Counted from the first letter of the stretch, positions 24,752 through 34,418 are shown. The stretch: 64,000 nucleotides of DNA from Nitrospiraceae bacterium (GCA_020632595.1 JACKFF010000013.1:40146-104145); one strand, 5' to 3'. Notes: generated from the sequence alone by a model not told the origin. Numbers and translations are program-made.

Positions 24752-27361
24752 ATGAGAGTTCATGAGATAGCCAAAAAAATTGGGATGGAGAGCCGTTTGC
24801 TCATTCCTGAATTGGTGCGACTTGGCATCCAGGTTAGTTCCCATAGTAATACCGTGGAAGACAATATGGCCAAATGGGCGATGAATATTATTCTTGGTAA
24901 AACTCCTGAAACAACGCCAAAACCTGGGGATTCATCCGCTCCAGGGCCTGTTGGTGTAAAAAGCTCCGAGGGGGGGCGCCTACTGAAAAAAGAATCGTCG
25001 ACTTCGGGAAGGCATCGGTCTGAGGCAGTGGCCGAAGAACCTAAAAAAGCCGAAAAAAAGCACATACTGATTAAGAAGAAAAAAACGGAAGAAGAAATCC
25101 TGGAAGAAATGGCGGAATTGTCTCCCGTCAGGGAAGGTGAGGGAGAAGAGTCACCGGTCATTCTGGAGGAATCAGAATCTCCATTGGAGACGGCGTCCGT
25201 TTTGCCTAAGAGTCCTGGCGTATCGGCCGTAGAATCTCATCAAGAGGTGCCCGCAGTATCGCCTGCTGAATCGGGAGGGATTTCTGGTGTTGTGGCCCCC
25301 CCACCTGTTCTTGAGGAGAAAAGTGTCGCAACTCCTCCCTCGAGTAAATCTCTTGAAAAAGAGAAGAAAGGCGAAGGAAAGCCTGACAAAAAAGGGGCGG
25401 TTTTATCGCGAGAAGTTCCCATAGAGGAAAAGGGCAAAAAAATCAAAAAGGTTGCACGTGTGAAAGACGAAGATCTCTTTGCCGCACGGTTTGAGGATGC
25501 TGCGGTCTGGCAAGATCTTCGACCATTACCGACGTTGCGACGAGAGGAACGTACCCGTCAGGTTCAACAGCCTTCGGTGGGTGAAGTCACCAAACCCCGG
25601 AAAAAAGTTATGAAGGTCACTGCAGGGATATCCGTGAAAGATTTTGCCGAAGTGATCGGTCAAAAACCCACGGAAATTATTCGGAAATTAATGGATTTAA
25701 ATATTGCAAAAACCCTCAATCAACCCATGGATTTGGAAGCGGGAGTGCTCATTGCGGAGGGCTATGGCCTCGCAGTTGAAGCGGTGGCCGCGAAGGGAGG
25801 GGAAGCGCTCTTGGAAGAGGTGCTTGAGGGAGGAGAGCAAGGAAATTTGGAGCCTCGCGCGCCTGTGGTGACTGTTATGGGGCATGTCGATCATGGAAAA
25901 ACCTCGTTGTTGGATGCGATTCGGCAGACCCAGGTGACCGACCAAGAGGCGGGAGGGATTACTCAACACATTGGGGCGTCATTTGTGAAAGCTGGTGAAC
26001 GTGGTGTGACGTTCTTAGATACCCCAGGCCATGAAGCCTTTACGGCTATGCGGGCTCGTGGGGCTCAGGTTACGGATATTGTGGTCTTGGTTGTGGCTGC
26101 AGACGATGGGCCGATGCCTCAGACAATTGAAGCGATTAATCATGCGCAAGCGGCCAATGTGCCGATTATTGTGGCAGTAAATAAAATGGACAAGCCGGGG
26201 GCTAACCCTGATCGGGTCAAGCAAAGTTTAGCCGAGCATGGCTTGCAACCTGAAGCATGGGGAGGCCAAACCATTTTTGTTGAAGTATCGGCAAAGCAAA
26301 ATAAGGGGTTGGACCAGTTGCTTGACATGTTATTGCTTCAAGCGGAAATTATGGAATTGAAGGGCGATGCTACCTGTTCTGCTCGAGGAGTTGTCTTGGA
26401 GGCGAAATTGGATAAGGGGCGTGGGCCTGTTGCCACTGTGTTGATTCAAGCCGGAACCTTACGAATCGGGGATTCGTTTGTCGTGGGATCGGTAAGCGGC
26501 CGGGTGCGAGGATTAACATCGGACAAGGGTGAGCGCTTGAAGGAGGCTGGGCTATCAATACCGATTGAAGTCATTGGCCTATTGGGGGTTCCTGAGGCCG
26601 GGGATCAGCTGGTCGTGGTAAAGGATGAGCGGGCTGCGAGAGAAATTGCCCAGGCCCGGCAGCAAAAGCAAAAAGATGTGGGTCTTGCATCCACGTCCAG
26701 AAGAACCCTTGAGGAGCTTTATGCAGAATCCAAAGATGGAGAAATTAAGGAATTGCCTCTGCTTATCAAGGCGGATGTGCAAGGATCGGTGGGGGCGTTA
26801 GGCGATGCACTTCTGAAGATTTCTACCGACGCGGTAAAGTTGAAGATCATTCATAGTGGAGTAGGAGGCATCAACGAAACTGATGTGTTATTAGCGGCTG
26901 CTTCAAAAGCAATTATCATTGGATTTCATGTGCGTCCGGATTCGAAGGCGGCTGCTATTGCGGAGCGTGAGGGTGTGGAAATTCGTTTATACACCATCAT
27001 TTATAATATTCTTGATGATATTCGTTCGGCTGCAGAGGGGCTCTTGGCTCCAACGATCAAAGAGCGAGTGATGGGGCATGCGGAGGTGCGGCAACTATTC
27101 TCCGTTCCGAAGATGGGCACCATTGCCGGCTGTTATGTGAATGATGGGTTGATATCCCGTTCGAATACCAAAGTGAGAGTTGTTCGTGATCAGGTGATGG
27201 TCTATGAAGGAAAAATTGGATCATTAAGACGGTTTAAGGACGATGCGCGGGAAGTGCAGCAGGGCTATGAATGCGGAATTGGAGTCGAGAATTTTAATGA
27301 TTTAAAAATCGGCGATGTGTTAGAGGCCTACGTATTGGAAGAGGAAACCACAAAATTATAA
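24752..27361 (+). CDS. infB: Translation initiation factor IF-2
   Basis: An 869-residue GTPase that delivers initiator tRNA. The first IF2-N domain is MRVHEIAKKIGMESRLLI, followed by a long Lys/Glu/Pro/Ser-rich disordered region (about 55-285), then a second IF2-N domain (ISVKDFAEVIGQKPTEIIRKLM). The G domain has G1 VMGHVDHGKTS near residue 377, DTPGHEAF and NKMDKPGA; domains II-IV follow to the C-terminus. Typical length and position after nusA. Confidence 0.98.
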   Translation: MRVHEIAKKIGMESRLLIPELVRLGIQVSSHSNTVEDNMAKWAMNIILGKTPETTPKPGDSSAPGPVGVKSSEGGRLLKKESSTSGRHRSEAVAEEPKKAEKKHILIKKKKTEEEILEEMAELSPVREGEGEESPVILEESESPLETASVLPKSPGVSAVESHQEVPAVSPAESGGISGVVAPPPVLEEKSVATPPSSKSLEKEKKGEGKPDKKGAVLSREVPIEEKGKKIKKVARVKDEDLFAARFEDAAVWQDLRPLPTLRREERTRQVQQPSVGEVTKPRKKVMKVTAGISVKDFAEVIGQKPTEIIRKLMDLNIAKTLNQPMDLEAGVLIAEGYGLAVEAVAAKGGEALLEEVLEGGEQGNLEPRAPVVTVMGHVDHGKTSLLDAIRQTQVTDQEAGGITQHIGASFVKAGERGVTFLDTPGHEAFTAMRARGAQVTDIVVLVVAADDGPMPQTIEAINHAQAANVPIIVAVNKMDKPGANPDRVKQSLAEHGLQPEAWGGQTIFVEVSAKQNKGLDQLLDMLLLQAEIMELKGDATCSARGVVLEAKLDKGRGPVATVLIQAGTLRIGDSFVVGSVSGRVRGLTSDKGERLKEAGLSIPIEVIGLLGVPEAGDQLVVVKDERAAREIAQARQQKQKDVGLASTSRRTLEELYAESKDGEIKELPLLIKADVQGSVGALGDALLKISTDAVKLKIIHSGVGGINETDVLLAAASKAIIIGFHVRPDSKAAAIAEREGVEIRLYTIIYNILDDIRSAAEGLLAPTIKERVMGHAEVRQLFSVPKMGTIAGCYVNDGLISRSNTKVRVVRDQVMVYEGKIGSLRRFKDDAREVQQGYECGIGVENFNDLKIGDVLEAYVLEEETTKL

Positions 27362-27386
27362 TGTTAAATGGATAAGGGAATCTTGA

Positions 27387-27674
27387 ATGGGGATGATCGT
27401 GGGGTTGTGCACGCTCGAACTCCATATCCCCGATGTCCAATCGTTGAAAGGAAAACGTCAGGTCCTTTCAAGCTTGATTGCCCGATTGCGAAATCGGTTT
27501 AATGTTTCCGTTGCTGAAATCGATGAACAAGACCTTTGGCAAAAGGCCATTTTGGGGGTGGTGTGTGTGGCGAATGACACGGGAAGGGTCAATCAAGTCT
27601 TAGACCAAGTCCTCAACTTTATACGATCAAATCCCTCCCTCGAGATTTTACGATCCCAGATTGAAGTCTTGTAA
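27387..27674 (+). CDS. DUF503 (YlxP-like) protein
   Basis: A 95-residue protein of the DUF503 family, beginning MIVGLCTLELHIPDVQSLKGKRQVL and carrying RFNVSVAEIDEQDLWQKA, both conserved in the family. It commonly lies between infB and rbfA, as here, which suggests a role in ribosome maturation or initiation; the biochemical function is not established. Confidence 0.9.
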   Translation: MGMIVGLCTLELHIPDVQSLKGKRQVLSSLIARLRNRFNVSVAEIDEQDLWQKAILGVVCVANDTGRVNQVLDQVLNFIRSNPSLEILRSQIEVL

Positions 27675-27696
27675 GCTCCCATTATTTTTTCACGTC

Positions 27697-28116
27697 ATGG
27701 CAAAAATTAATAGTAGTCGGGCAACACGGGTTGCCGATCAGATTCGTATGGAAGTGGCAGAGATTCTTTCTAGAAAAACGAAAGATCCACGTATCCAATT
27801 CGTGACCGTCACAGGGGTGAAGATGACGGCTGATCTCAAAATCGCTCGGATATATGTGACCGCTTTGGATCAAGCCCATTTTGATCAGGTGACGGGTCCG
27901 GGTCTAAAGAGTGCAGTAGGGTTTGTTCGAACCGAATTGGGACGTCGGTTAAATCTGCGCTATACACCGGAATTAGTCTTTTACCGTGATACAAGTGCAG
28001 AGTATGGAAATCGAATTGAAAAGTTATTGGATTCCCTTCATGAGGAATCTGGGGCTTCCGGGGAAACTGAGTCATCCTCCTCTCTCCCCAATAAGAGTGA
28101 TATTGTAGAGGGGTAA
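27697..28116 (+). CDS. rbfA: Ribosome-binding factor A
   Basis: A 139-residue KH-like factor that helps mature the 16S rRNA 5' end. Conserved parts are RVADQIRMEVAEILSRK-KDPRI, FVTVTGVKMTADLKIARIYVT and the end LGRRLNLRYTPELVFYRD. The ATG that starts MAKINSSRATRV is chosen; an in-frame start 12 codons earlier would overlap the DUF503 gene. Confidence 0.95.
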   Translation: MAKINSSRATRVADQIRMEVAEILSRKTKDPRIQFVTVTGVKMTADLKIARIYVTALDQAHFDQVTGPGLKSAVGFVRTELGRRLNLRYTPELVFYRDTSAEYGNRIEKLLDSLHEESGASGETESSSSLPNKSDIVEG

Positions 28117-28123
28117 GGGCACC

Positions 28124-29104
28124 GTGGCGTCTTGTATCGAACATCCTAACATCGGGAAGGCGGCGACGGGGATGGCCCTACATGGAGTCCTGAATGTAAA
28201 CAAGCCTGATGGGTGGACGTCGCATGATGTGGTGCAACGCCTCAGGTCGGGTTTGGGTATTCAGAAAGTCGGACATGCCGGTACCTTGGATCCCCATGCG
28301 ACCGGTGTATTGCCGGTCCTAATTGGAAAAGGAACCAAAATTGCCCAATACCTATTGGGATGGGAAAAAGAATATGGCGCCGTGCTTCAATTGGGTCAAC
28401 GGACCGATACCCAAGATGCTTGGGGTAGGGTATTAGAAGAATTTCCACTGGAATCTCTGACGGAGGACCGTATCCGGTCAGTGTTTGCGACCTTTCAAGG
28501 GGCTATCCAACAAGTGCCACCCATGTACTCGGCGGTGAAAATCGGGGGGCAACCCTTGTATAAGAAAGCCAGGAGAGGGGAGACGGTTGACCGACCGGCA
28601 AAAACCGTGGTGATTCATGATTTAGAAATCCAAAAACTGAATGTCCCTGAGGTTGCATTTCGGGTTGTCTGTTCTAAGGGAACCTATGTTCGAACCCTCT
28701 GCGAGGATATTGGAAACATACTGCAGGTGGGTGGACATTTGAAATGGCTTCAACGACGACGGGTCGGGCCTATTCATGTTGATCAGGCCCTTGAGATAGA
28801 ATCCCTGCTTGGGGGGCTTGAATTTTCCCGACTGGATGGGGCATTTTTGGGTTTAGACCAGGCTTTAGAAGGGTTTCCCGCAGTTGAGGTCGATAGAGAT
28901 GATGCTCGAAAGGTGCTCCATGGAAATGCGATTTCCTGGGATCGGGTGGTCGACTCGTATTTGGAACCAACAGTTTCACCCATGGGGGATAATATGGTGA
29001 GGGTGAAACAGAAAGATGGGCAATTGCTTGCTTTGGGGAGAGGCCCGGTTTTTCAGGCAGGCAAGGGAGGTCCCGTATTAGCAATTGAAACGGTGTTTGC
29101 CTAG
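28124..29104 (+). CDS. truB: tRNA pseudouridine-55 synthase
   Basis: Makes pseudouridine 55 in the T loop of tRNAs. The catalytic Asp is D56 in HAGTLDPHATGVLP, preceded by GVLNVNKPDGWTSHDVV. YKKARRGETVDRPA and CSKGTYVRTLCEDIG are further family motifs, and a C-terminal PUA-like domain includes DDARKVLHGNAI. The GTG at 28124 follows AAGGG; the ATG at 28172 (MALHGVLNVNKPDG) is an equally plausible start and would give a more typical N-terminus. Confidence 0.95.
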   Translation: MASCIEHPNIGKAATGMALHGVLNVNKPDGWTSHDVVQRLRSGLGIQKVGHAGTLDPHATGVLPVLIGKGTKIAQYLLGWEKEYGAVLQLGQRTDTQDAWGRVLEEFPLESLTEDRIRSVFATFQGAIQQVPPMYSAVKIGGQPLYKKARRGETVDRPAKTVVIHDLEIQKLNVPEVAFRVVCSKGTYVRTLCEDIGNILQVGGHLKWLQRRRVGPIHVDQALEIESLLGGLEFSRLDGAFLGLDQALEGFPAVEVDRDDARKVLHGNAISWDRVVDSYLEPTVSPMGDNMVRVKQKDGQLLALGRGPVFQAGKGGPVLAIETVFA

Positions 29105-29203
29105 GGCATAAAAATTTGTTGTTAAATGATTGGGATAAGACGACATTCGTGGAAGGAATTTTTTACTGAGTGCAGGTAACCTTGAGGAATTGGAGGAGGA
29201 GTT

Positions 29204-29473
29204 ATGGGCTTAACGAAAGAAGCAAAAACCGCGGCAATAGAATCGCATCGAATTCACGACAAGGACACGGGTTCGTCTGAAGTGCAGATTTCCTTGCTGA
29301 CGAATAGAATTACGAGTTTGACCGAACATTTCAAGACACACAAAAAAGACCATCATTCCCGACGGGGCCTTTTGCGAATGGTGAGCAAGCGAAGAAAGTT
29401 ATTAGATTATTTGCGACGTCGAGATGAGGGAAAATACCAGGCCGTGATTGCTGCACTGGGTATACGAAAATAA
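29204..29473 (+). CDS. rpsO: 30S ribosomal protein S15
   Basis: An 89-residue protein with the signature HDKDTGSSEVQISLLTNRI and HHSRRGLLRMVSKRRKLLDYLRR, matching S15 over its whole length. GGAGGAGGAG precedes the ATG. It lies between truB and pnp, the usual order. The 99-base leader could carry the S15 autoregulatory fold, but I could not confirm one. Confidence 0.98.
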   Translation: MGLTKEAKTAAIESHRIHDKDTGSSEVQISLLTNRITSLTEHFKTHKKDHHSRRGLLRMVSKRRKLLDYLRRRDEGKYQAVIAALGIRK

Positions 29474-29599
29474 GACGGAATACGGGTTTTAGGGTGAGCA
29501 GAATCAATGAGATGGGAGATAGACGCCCGGTTCTCAATGCGAAGCGAAGCCTCACACTCCATATCAATATATCCACTCAAGGATCAGAAAGGTTGAAAC

Positions 29600-31705
29600 A
29601 TGATTCATTTCGTTGAAATGGAAGTTGGTGGCCGCCCGCTTCGTTTGGAAACCGGTCGCATGGCAAAGCAAGCGGATGGTGCCGTGTTGGCGACCTATGC
29701 CGATACCGTAGTGCTAGCCACGGCGGTAGCCTCAAAGACGTTGAAGCCTGACGCGGATTTCTTGCCTCTGACCGTGAACTATCAAGAAAAAGCTTACTCA
29801 GCAGGGAAAATACCTGGCGGGTTTTTTAAACGGGAAGGAGCCCCCAGCGAAAAAGAGGTGTTGACCAGCCGACTGATTGACCGTCCGATTCGGCCATTAA
29901 TGCCCGAAGGCTACTTTTATGAAACCCAGATCATTGTATCGGTGCTCTCTATCGATCAGACCATGTCTTCGGACGTTATCGGCATTGTGGCCGCGTCGGC
30001 TGCACTTGCCGTTTCTGATATTCCCGGATCCGGATTATTAGCGGGGGTACGAATTGGAAGAGTGAACGGCCAGTTCGTAGTCAATCCCGATAAGAAGGCA
30101 CAGGAGGAAAGCGAGTTAAATCTCGTGGTAGCCGGAACGAAGGACGCAGTGATGATGGTCGAGGCTGGTGCGGATGGGCTTTCGGAAGACACGATGATTG
30201 ATGCGATCGAACTGGCTCATTGTGAAATAAAGAATATCGTCGCCAAAATTGAAGAATTACAAGCGAAGGCAGGCAAAGCCAAGCGGGTATTGCAGGTGGA
30301 AGCCATTGACCCTGAACTTGAGCAAGCCGTACGTCAGGTCGCGGCAGCTCCCATTTGTGAGGCCATGTATATTGCCGCCAAAGCCGAACGGCAGGATCGG
30401 TTTGCCCAAATTCTCCAAGAAGCCATTGAGACTGTTGCCGGAGACGATGCGGACCGAAAAGCCAAGGTTAAAAAAGTGTTTGCAGATTTAGAATATTCCG
30501 AGGTCCGGAGAATGATCCTGGAAAAAAAGAAGAGAGCTGATGGCCGGGGTTTATCCGACATTCGTCCCATAACTTCTGAGGTAGGGATTCTTCCCCGGAC
30601 TCATGGCTCTGCCCTATTTACGAGGGGGGAAACCCAGGCATTGGCTGTCGTGACCTTGGGCACTTCAGATGACGAGCAACGAATTGATGCGTTGGAAGGA
30701 GAGTATTTCCGGTCATTTATGTTGCATTACAATTTCCCGCCGTTTAGCGTGGGTGAGGCGAAAATGCTTCGCGGTCCGGGAAGACGTGAAGTCGGCCATG
30801 GAAAATTAGCCGAACGTGCATTAGCAGCAGTGCTTCCCACGAAGGAAGAGTTCCCTTATACCATTCGACTTGTCTCGGATATTTTGGAATCAAACGGGTC
30901 TTCTTCAATGGCGACGATTTGTGGCGGGGCATTAGCCATGATGGATGCGGGAGTACCCATTAAAACGCCGGTGGCAGGAATTGCGATGGGTTTAATTTTA
31001 GAAAAGGGTGGTGTCGCGATTCTTTCAGATATTTTAGGAATGGAAGATCATCTGGGCGACATGGATTTCAAAGTTGCAGGAACGCGGGATGGAGTCACAG
31101 CCCTGCAGATGGATATTAAGATTGCCGGAATTACCCCCGATCTGATGCGGCAGGCGTTAGCGCAGGCCCGTGAGGGGCGATTGCACATCCTTGGGAAAAT
31201 GGATGAATGTCTGGCTGTTCCTCGTACCGGACTGGCAGCCTATGCGCCACGTATCACCACCATCCAGATCAAACAAGATAAAATCCGTGATGTCATTGGG
31301 CCTGGGGGAAAAATGATTCGTAGCATCATTGCCGATTGTGGAGTGAAAGTGAATGTTGATGACTCCGGAGTGGTCACGATTGCAGCCGTTGATGGGGAGT
31401 CGGCCCAAAAGGCAATGGATATGGTTCAGCGGATCGTTGAAGAAGCTGAGGTTGGAAAAATCTATCTCGGGACGGTGCGAAAGATTGTAGATTTTGGGGC
31501 ATTTGTGGAGATTCTCCCCGGTATGGATGGGCTTGTGCACATTTCGCAATTGGCCCCTCACCGCGTGGCATCAGTCACGGACGAAATTTCTGAAGGGGAA
31601 CAAATTCTGGTGAAAGTTCTGGAAATTGACCGACAAGGGAAGATCCGTCTTAGTCGAAAAGACGCCATGGCTGAACAGGCGGACAAGGATCAGCTCACCT
31701 CTTAA
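29600..31705 (+). CDS. pnp: Polyribonucleotide nucleotidyltransferase (PNPase)
   Basis: A 701-residue phosphorolytic 3'-5' exoribonuclease of the RNA-degrading machinery. It has two RNase PH-like domains (the second with SGSS-like SNGSSSMATICGGALAMMDAGVP and the catalytic DILGMEDHLGDMDFKVAGT), an alpha-helical insert between them, then a KH domain (IRDVIGPGGKMIRSIIAD) and an S1 domain (GKIYLGTVRKIVDFGAFVEILPGMDGLVHISQ). Normal length and place after rpsO. Confidence 0.98.
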   Translation: MIHFVEMEVGGRPLRLETGRMAKQADGAVLATYADTVVLATAVASKTLKPDADFLPLTVNYQEKAYSAGKIPGGFFKREGAPSEKEVLTSRLIDRPIRPLMPEGYFYETQIIVSVLSIDQTMSSDVIGIVAASAALAVSDIPGSGLLAGVRIGRVNGQFVVNPDKKAQEESELNLVVAGTKDAVMMVEAGADGLSEDTMIDAIELAHCEIKNIVAKIEELQAKAGKAKRVLQVEAIDPELEQAVRQVAAAPICEAMYIAAKAERQDRFAQILQEAIETVAGDDADRKAKVKKVFADLEYSEVRRMILEKKKRADGRGLSDIRPITSEVGILPRTHGSALFTRGETQALAVVTLGTSDDEQRIDALEGEYFRSFMLHYNFPPFSVGEAKMLRGPGRREVGHGKLAERALAAVLPTKEEFPYTIRLVSDILESNGSSSMATICGGALAMMDAGVPIKTPVAGIAMGLILEKGGVAILSDILGMEDHLGDMDFKVAGTRDGVTALQMDIKIAGITPDLMRQALAQAREGRLHILGKMDECLAVPRTGLAAYAPRITTIQIKQDKIRDVIGPGGKMIRSIIADCGVKVNVDDSGVVTIAAVDGESAQKAMDMVQRIVEEAEVGKIYLGTVRKIVDFGAFVEILPGMDGLVHISQLAPHRVASVTDEISEGEQILVKVLEIDRQGKIRLSRKDAMAEQADKDQLTS

Positions 31706-31725
31706 GCCTGCCTGAGTCGCAACCC

Positions 31726-32994
31726 GTGTATAAAAAAATCATATTGGATAATGGAGTCCGGGTTGTCCTGGAGCGGATGTCATCTTTGAAATCCGTGGCC
31801 TTAGGAGTATGGGCCACAGTGGGAAGTCGGGACGAAGGAAAGGGCGAGGGTGGCCTCTCCCATTTCATTGAACATATGATGTTCAAGGGCACTCCAAAAC
31901 GGACTGCATCCCAAATTTCCAATGAGATCGATGCCTTGGGTGGTGAAATGAATGCCTTTACCACTCATGAGGCCACGGCTTTTTATGTCAAGGTGCTGGA
32001 TCAGCAGGTGAGGCTGGCGTTTGATCTCATCGCTGATCTGTTTCACCATTCAAGGTTTTCGGCCAAAGACATTGCAAAAGAAAAACAAATTGTCCTTGAG
32101 GAGATCCGTACGGTCCAGGATGACCCGGAGGATTATATTCATGAATTGCATGCCAAGGATATCTTCGGCTCTCACCCCTTGGGACGTCCGATTCTGGGAG
32201 AGCCTGAGGTGATGAAGAGGCTTAGCCGTCAAGTGCTGATGCAGTATAGGCAACAGCATTATCGCCCTGAACACACGATTGTCGCGGTGGCCGGGAACTT
32301 TGCCTTTCCAGAAATCATTGATACTGTCAACACATATTTCGGCAATTGGAAACAGAGTGGAGACGGCAGGCGTTCCTCAACCATCCAGAAAGCACCATGG
32401 CCCGATCAGCCGCAGGAACGCCAAAGTCTTCACGTTAAACCCTTGGAGCAGGTTCATGTGTGTGTTGGGTTCAAGGGATTGCCGGTGGGGCATCCGGATC
32501 GGTATGCGGCGCATGTCTTAAGCACAATTCTCGGAGGCGGAGTCAGCTCGCGATTATTCCAGGAAATCCGGGAAAAACGCGGATTGGCCTATACCATTTA
32601 TTCGCATCTTTCTGGGTTTTTGGATGGTGGGACGCTTACCGTTTATGCTGCCACCCGCCCGAATGAAATGGCGGCCGTCATTGACCGAATTTGTCAAGAA
32701 ACCAAGAAATTGTGTCGTCGGGAAGTGGCCACCAATGAATTAGAGCGAACCAAAACTCAATTAAAAGGAAGTTTAATGTTGGGCTTGGAAGGCACATACG
32801 GGCGAATGAATAAATTGGCAAAAGACGAGATGTACCAGGGGCGTCATGTCACCCTCCAGGAGATGGTGAAAGCCATTGATCGGATTACCCCTGAACAAAT
32901 TCGTCATTTAAGCCAGAAATTATTTGATCTACAGCAGTTTGTGGTCACAGCATTGGGACCTATCCCAAAAAGAGGACTTCCGAGGTGGGGATGA
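31726..32994 (+). CDS. M16 family zinc peptidase (mitochondrial processing peptidase-like)
   Basis: A 422-residue M16B peptidase. The inverted zinc motif is H46-F-I-E49-H50 in LSHFIEHMMFKGT, with the third ligand Glu in the KEKQIVLEEIRTVQDDPED region near residue 126. The C-terminal half is the inactive-like repeat domain with GGGVSSRLFQEIREKRGLAYTIYS. The GTG start (MYKKIILDNGVRVVLE) lies 20 bases from the pnp stop. The same pnp-M16 pair is common in bacteria. Substrate unknown. Confidence 0.93.
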   Translation: MYKKIILDNGVRVVLERMSSLKSVALGVWATVGSRDEGKGEGGLSHFIEHMMFKGTPKRTASQISNEIDALGGEMNAFTTHEATAFYVKVLDQQVRLAFDLIADLFHHSRFSAKDIAKEKQIVLEEIRTVQDDPEDYIHELHAKDIFGSHPLGRPILGEPEVMKRLSRQVLMQYRQQHYRPEHTIVAVAGNFAFPEIIDTVNTYFGNWKQSGDGRRSSTIQKAPWPDQPQERQSLHVKPLEQVHVCVGFKGLPVGHPDRYAAHVLSTILGGGVSSRLFQEIREKRGLAYTIYSHLSGFLDGGTLTVYAATRPNEMAAVIDRICQETKKLCRREVATNELERTKTQLKGSLMLGLEGTYGRMNKLAKDEMYQGRHVTLQEMVKAIDRITPEQIRHLSQKLFDLQQFVVTALGPIPKRGLPRWG

Positions 32995-33019
32995 TCATCA
33001 AAACCGCCTATTTTTTCGC

Positions 33020-33048
33020 TTGACAACCATGCCCTGGATGAGTAGCAT
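33020..33048 (+). promoter_or_regulatory. Strong promoter for the two exported proteins
   Basis: Consensus -35 TTGACA and -10 TAGCAT with 17-base spacing, the same -10 as at the two tRNA promoters. A second weaker candidate lies just downstream: TTGTTT (33067-33072), 18 bases, TATAAA (33091-33096). Confidence 0.65.
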
Positions 33049-33182
33049 TGGACCCTCTCGAATACCTTGTTTCCCTTTTTGGATTAGGGGTATAAAGCAC
33101 TGAGGAAAAGTGGTTTTGAAGATAAACAAAGGGTAAGTCGTTTTTAATTTTCTGTCATTCTAACACTGTAAGGAGGGAGCAG

Positions 33183-33719
33183 ATGAAGAAGTCATCTCTA
33201 CGTCAGGAATTGGTAGCTCTCTGTGCCTTTGGCCTGTTGAGTCTTGGATTAGTAAGCGTTGGGTATGCAGCTGGTCCTGGTCCTGACAAGTCAAAGGGTG
33301 ACCCAAATGATATCACTCACCAGGGTGATATTTCTTTTAAAGGTGTGCCAGCTACCAGTTTAAAGGGTCGGGTTTTTGGCCATTGGGCGGACAACCCTGA
33401 GGGAGAAATTTTATTCGGAATTCAGTATTGGAACACCTCTGCACCGGCAGAAACAGGCAATCCTCCAGGCCGGGCTTCCGATGATCGAATTCAAACGCTT
33501 CCTGACTCACTGTTTTCCTGTTGTGCCTGGGGTTATCAGGGCGGGAACGAAAAGAACAATCCATATTCAGGATGGTATACCCCACAAACGACAGTTCGTT
33601 TAGCAGTCAAGGACAAAGCGTTAATGGATCAAATCACGAAGGCGGCCCAAGATTTCGTGGCCATGGAAGTGCAAGTAGATGGTCGTACGGTCACGGGATT
33701 TAAATTGTTACAAGAATAA
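33183..33719 (+). CDS. Exported protein of unknown function (first of a pair)
   Basis: A 178-residue protein with a clear signal peptide (MKKSSLRQELVALCAFG...VGYA, cleavage near residue 29), so periplasmic or secreted. The mature part starts with a Gly/Pro/Asp-rich stretch (GPGPDKSKGDPND), then a beta-rich domain with SLKGRVFGHWADNPEGEILFG and a vicinal Cys pair in LFSCCAWGYQGG. There is no lipobox and no recognised domain. A strong ribosome site (AAGGAGGGAGC) and promoter indicate high expression. It is followed 45 bases later by another exported protein that shares an LxGRV strand motif. Function unknown. Confidence 0.75.
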   Translation: MKKSSLRQELVALCAFGLLSLGLVSVGYAAGPGPDKSKGDPNDITHQGDISFKGVPATSLKGRVFGHWADNPEGEILFGIQYWNTSAPAETGNPPGRASDDRIQTLPDSLFSCCAWGYQGGNEKNNPYSGWYTPQTTVRLAVKDKALMDQITKAAQDFVAMEVQVDGRTVTGFKLLQE

Positions 33720-33764
33720 GCATTTGTCTGATAATTAAAATTTTAGTCGAGGAGGGAAGCCATT

Positions 33765-34418
33765 ATGAAAAGTGCTAAGAAGAAAGGGTTGGCCCTTGTT
33801 GGAGCCGTGGCGCTAGTTGGGGCTATGGCCTCGAGTGCAATGGCAATCGAAGCTTTCCAGGAGCGGTTTGAGTGGGGTGATTTGAGCAAGCCAACGACCC
33901 TTCAGGGACGCGTGGCTGTGGTAGATCCTTACGATAAGGCCGTGTGGGTTAATGTTGCCGTATTTGGTGGGAATGCGGAGAGTGGATATTATTGGCAAAA
34001 ATACTACCCTGGAAAAAACCTTAAGGTGTATCCAGGAAGCGATGAGGTCTGGAAAACACTTGTCCAGGCAGGGAAAGATTCCTCAAGCCAGGCTGTGATG
34101 ACAGACACGAAGCCATCAAATTATGGGTTGGTGGAGATTGTTGTTCAAGAGACCGAGCAAAACCACCGGGTGGTTTCATCAGCCAAGGCAGTTCAAGAAG
34201 TAGCAGGAACTCCTGAAAAACCCCGGAATATACATAGTCTTCGTTCAATGCCTGTATTAGAAGCAATACGGGCTGATAGTTGGCCAAATAATCGCAAAAT
34301 GGTTTATGATGTGTTGATACCAGACGGGCAGGCCATTGCGGGTATCATTCCCTACTCTGATCAAGGGCTAGGGAAAATTTATGACCCAGCCAAGGGGGAA
34401 TTCGAGCCAGCGAAATAA
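33765..34418 (+). CDS. Exported protein of unknown function (second of a pair)
   Basis: A 217-residue protein with a signal peptide (KSAKKKGLALVGAVALVG..SSAMA, cleavage near residue 27). The mature domain opens with FQERFEWGDLSKPTTLQGRVAVVDPYDKAVWVNVAVFGG, a beta-rich stretch with many aromatic residues, and ends with IYDPAKGEFEPAK. It has no cysteines in the mature part, no haem motif and no lipobox. The ribosome site GAGGAGGGAAGCC is strong. It is probably cotranscribed with the preceding exported gene and closed by a strong terminator. Both may belong to one periplasmic complex; no function is assigned. Confidence 0.75.
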   Translation: MKSAKKKGLALVGAVALVGAMASSAMAIEAFQERFEWGDLSKPTTLQGRVAVVDPYDKAVWVNVAVFGGNAESGYYWQKYYPGKNLKVYPGSDEVWKTLVQAGKDSSSQAVMTDTKPSNYGLVEIVVQETEQNHRVVSSAKAVQEVAGTPEKPRNIHSLRSMPVLEAIRADSWPNNRKMVYDVLIPDGQAIAGIIPYSDQGLGKIYDPAKGEFEPAK

